The translations under genes and the position numbers were made by a program. A model generated the notes under the pieces. That model saw nothing but the letters and a program-made list of their open reading frames with translations, made no database searches and was not told the origin of the DNA. DNA of 64,000 nt, taken from positions 100,815 through 164,814 of the forward strand of contig CALOCN010000013.1 in assembly GCA_942491735.1 (NCBI GenBank), written 5' to 3'. Position 1 is the stretch's first letter, and each line of letters begins with the position of its first letter. Of the stretch, positions 62,855 to 64,000 are shown piece by piece. Origin of the DNA: CALOCN01 sp942491735. Lineage in GTDB: Bacteria > Eisenbacteria > RBG-16-71-46 > JABDJR01.

Positions 62855-63469
62855 CTAATCCTGTCCGTTCCATGCCCAAAGGCCACGCCCTTCCTCTCTT
62901 GCCGCTTGCTCGAGGCCACGAAACAGCTTCACGTGACGTACGTTTGGCGGCACCGTCATGACTCGCGCGTACCCAGCCTCCACCAGGGCTGCGTTTACGT
63001 GAACGTCGCCAACAAAGACGTAGGCAAGCAACCGTCCGTACCGATCCCGCTCTTGCACATCCATTTCCAATCGAACTCTCCGGCCCTGCACCATTCTTCG
63101 ATTGAAGGCAGAGGCTTCCTTCCCCATTCGCTCAATCGGTTTGCGAGGATGCTTGGTCTCGGGGGTGTCAATCCCGATGTACCTGACGCGTTCTCCGGTC
63201 TCCAGGACGATCGTGTCACCATCAATGACGCGTTGCGCAAGATACGTTGTGGGTTGTTCGCCACAAGAAAGGACGCAGCATGAGAGTAGACCGAGTAGCA
63301 GGAACCATCTTGTGCCGAGGCCCTTGAGCCACGCGAGTGTCCTGCGCCTCCTTGACCCGCTGTTTGCGCCTGAAGTTCCGCTTGGGGCACGTTTGCACAT
63401 TTCTGCGACTCGGAGAGCCACAACACTATCCAGCTTCTCAATCTCCTGTAGCAAGCTCGTGTGGCTCAT
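62855..63469 (-). CDS. staphylococcal-nuclease-like (thermonuclease) protein with membrane anchor
   Basis: 204 residues; ATG 63469 overlaps the preceding stop by 4 bp. Residues 1-50 are polar (MSHTSLLQEIEKLDSVVALRVAEMCKRAPSGTSG, then RRRRT), followed by a hydrophobic helix WFLLLGLLSCCVLSC ending in a possible lipobox. The nuclease domain follows: RVIDGDTIVLETGERVRYIGIDTPETKHP (catalytic D, R and E), RVRLEMDVQERDRYGRLLAYVFV and ALVEAGYARVMTVPPNVRHVKLFRGLEQAAREEGRGLW. All SNase catalytic residues are present. The long N-terminus before the membrane helix is unusual; an internal start may be used. Expected at the outer face of the membrane, degrading DNA or RNA. Confidence 0.8.
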   Translation of the reverse strand: MSHTSLLQEIEKLDSVVALRVAEMCKRAPSGTSGANSGSRRRRTLAWLKGLGTRWFLLLGLLSCCVLSCGEQPTTYLAQRVIDGDTIVLETGERVRYIGIDTPETKHPRKPIERMGKEASAFNRRMVQGRRVRLEMDVQERDRYGRLLAYVFVGDVHVNAALVEAGYARVMTVPPNVRHVKLFRGLEQAAREEGRGLWAWNGQD

Positions 63470-63936
63470 TGGTCTCTCTCAAGATACTTGTAGAAGAAGT
63501 CTTCAATTGTTAACAAGTTGGTCTTGAATGCCTTCTTTGTGACTTGCGTTTCGTCAGTGATCCGTACGAAGTGTCTGCAACTGTCAGCCAGACTCTGATT
63601 CAGCAGTGGGGTTGCAAGCCGGCGGAACTCCGGAATACTAAAGGTGCCATTGCTCAATGAGGACGCCCCCGCAACAAGATCAAAATCTGCGTCGCGATGG
63701 TCGGGTGCTATGTTTTCAACACGAAGGCTCTCGCTCATGATCGTCACACGAAAGATGTATTCTGGTCGACCATCAGGCGTTGCCCAGCAAGGAGGGTATC
63801 CGACCCCACAACGCCTCTGGAGATTCCGTAGCTGGCCCTCCTGATTCGCAAGTTGTTCGCGAAGCATCCCGATCTCCCTGGCCTCTTCCTCCAACTGCTC
63901 AGTGCTCTCCCGGAGGGCCGTCCAACTCCCCAGCAT
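63466..63936 (-). CDS. coiled-coil protein with conserved-looking YPPCW domain, function unknown
   Basis: 156 residues from ATG 63936, immediately after a TGA in the same frame. Residues ~10-45 form a coiled coil (TEQLEEEAREIGMLREQLANQEGQLRNLQ). The rest is a compact domain with RRCGVGYPPCWATPDGRPEYIFRVTI, IAPDHRDADF, SCRHFVRITDET and a helical end FKTNLLTIEDFFYKYLERD. The Cys pairs and invariant-looking Trp, His and Arg suggest a folded domain rather than low complexity, but I cannot name it. It is coupled at both ends, upstream by the TGAATG arrangement and downstream by a 4-bp overlap with the nuclease gene, so it probably works with that protein. Confidence 0.65.
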   Translation of the reverse strand: MLGSWTALRESTEQLEEEAREIGMLREQLANQEGQLRNLQRRCGVGYPPCWATPDGRPEYIFRVTIMSESLRVENIAPDHRDADFDLVAGASSLSNGTFSIPEFRRLATPLLNQSLADSCRHFVRITDETQVTKKAFKTNLLTIEDFFYKYLERDQ

Positions 63937-64000
63937 TCAGTGAGGAGACTGTGCTGAGGGCCTGGACTTCAGAGTAGGCACAAGGGCGTCCCTCTCGTCT
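63937..64000 (-). CDS. C-terminal end of an upstream gene running off the window
   Basis: On the minus strand the frame DERDALVPTLKSRPSAQSPH ends at TGA 63939-63937, directly before ATG 63936. The frame is open to the window edge, so it is probably the end of a gene coupled to the YPPCW protein. Only ~20 residues are visible, too few to identify. Confidence 0.35.
   Translation of the reverse strand, partial: DERDALVPTLKSRPSAQSPH

Overview
The window is a GC-rich bacterial chromosome segment with no rRNA, tRNA or CRISPR array. No marker gene allows a firm lineage call. Large exported proteins with beta-propeller, LamG and FlgD/type-IX-like C-terminal modules, Ser/Thr kinases fused to TolB propellers or TolB-N/TPR sensors, and a TMTC-like membrane glycosyltransferase with TPRs together suggest an uncultured soil or sediment lineage near the FCB group (Eisenbacteria-like) or Gemmatimonadota/Acidobacteria. 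This is inference.

1-21 kb is mostly envelope and signalling: a permuted papain-like protein overlapping a TMTC-like glycosyltransferase, a Reeler-like exported protein, two tandem transmembrane Ser/Thr kinases, a three-gene exported protein/lipoprotein operon with its own promoter, an orphan VapB-type antitoxin, a propeller/FlgD surface protein divergent from a TetR regulator, a membrane protein built largely of DQLx tetrapeptides, a kinase gene relic, and a 1379-residue secreted protein.

21-38 kb is a DNA repair and defence island: a DUF4268 protein, an operon of a HIT-PLD-SF2 helicase-DUF3427 protein and a SprT-like protease, an HNH endonuclease divergent from a broken nuclease-like gene with AAACGAA boxes between them, a DUF559 nuclease/coiled-coil-DUF2325/zinc ribbon-Smr cassette, and a compact herA-sbcD-sbcC-nurA operon that mirrors the archaeal HerA-Mre11-Rad50-NurA end-resection cluster.

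38-61 kb is a type 1 BREX island: XRE regulator, DUF1232 protein with a histone H1-like tail, brxA, brxB, brxC, pglX-1, a UvrD-like helicase with a nuclease-like insertion, a GmrSD-type modification-dependent restriction enzyme, a 74-residue protein, pglX-2, pglZ and brxL. The two pglX copies are near-identical at both ends but carry unrelated target-recognition regions, so the locus looks like a two-specificity BREX with a type IV restriction cassette between the methyltransferases. brxC, pglZ, brxL and the pglX-1 start carry many single-base indels in otherwise conserved reading frames, either real inactivation or local sequence error. brxL also lacks its Lon-like C-terminus.

61-64 kb holds an IS21-type remnant (23-bp terminal repeats and a broken istB), a GIY-YIG-like protein, and a translationally coupled set ending in a staphylococcal-nuclease-like protein that enters from the right edge.
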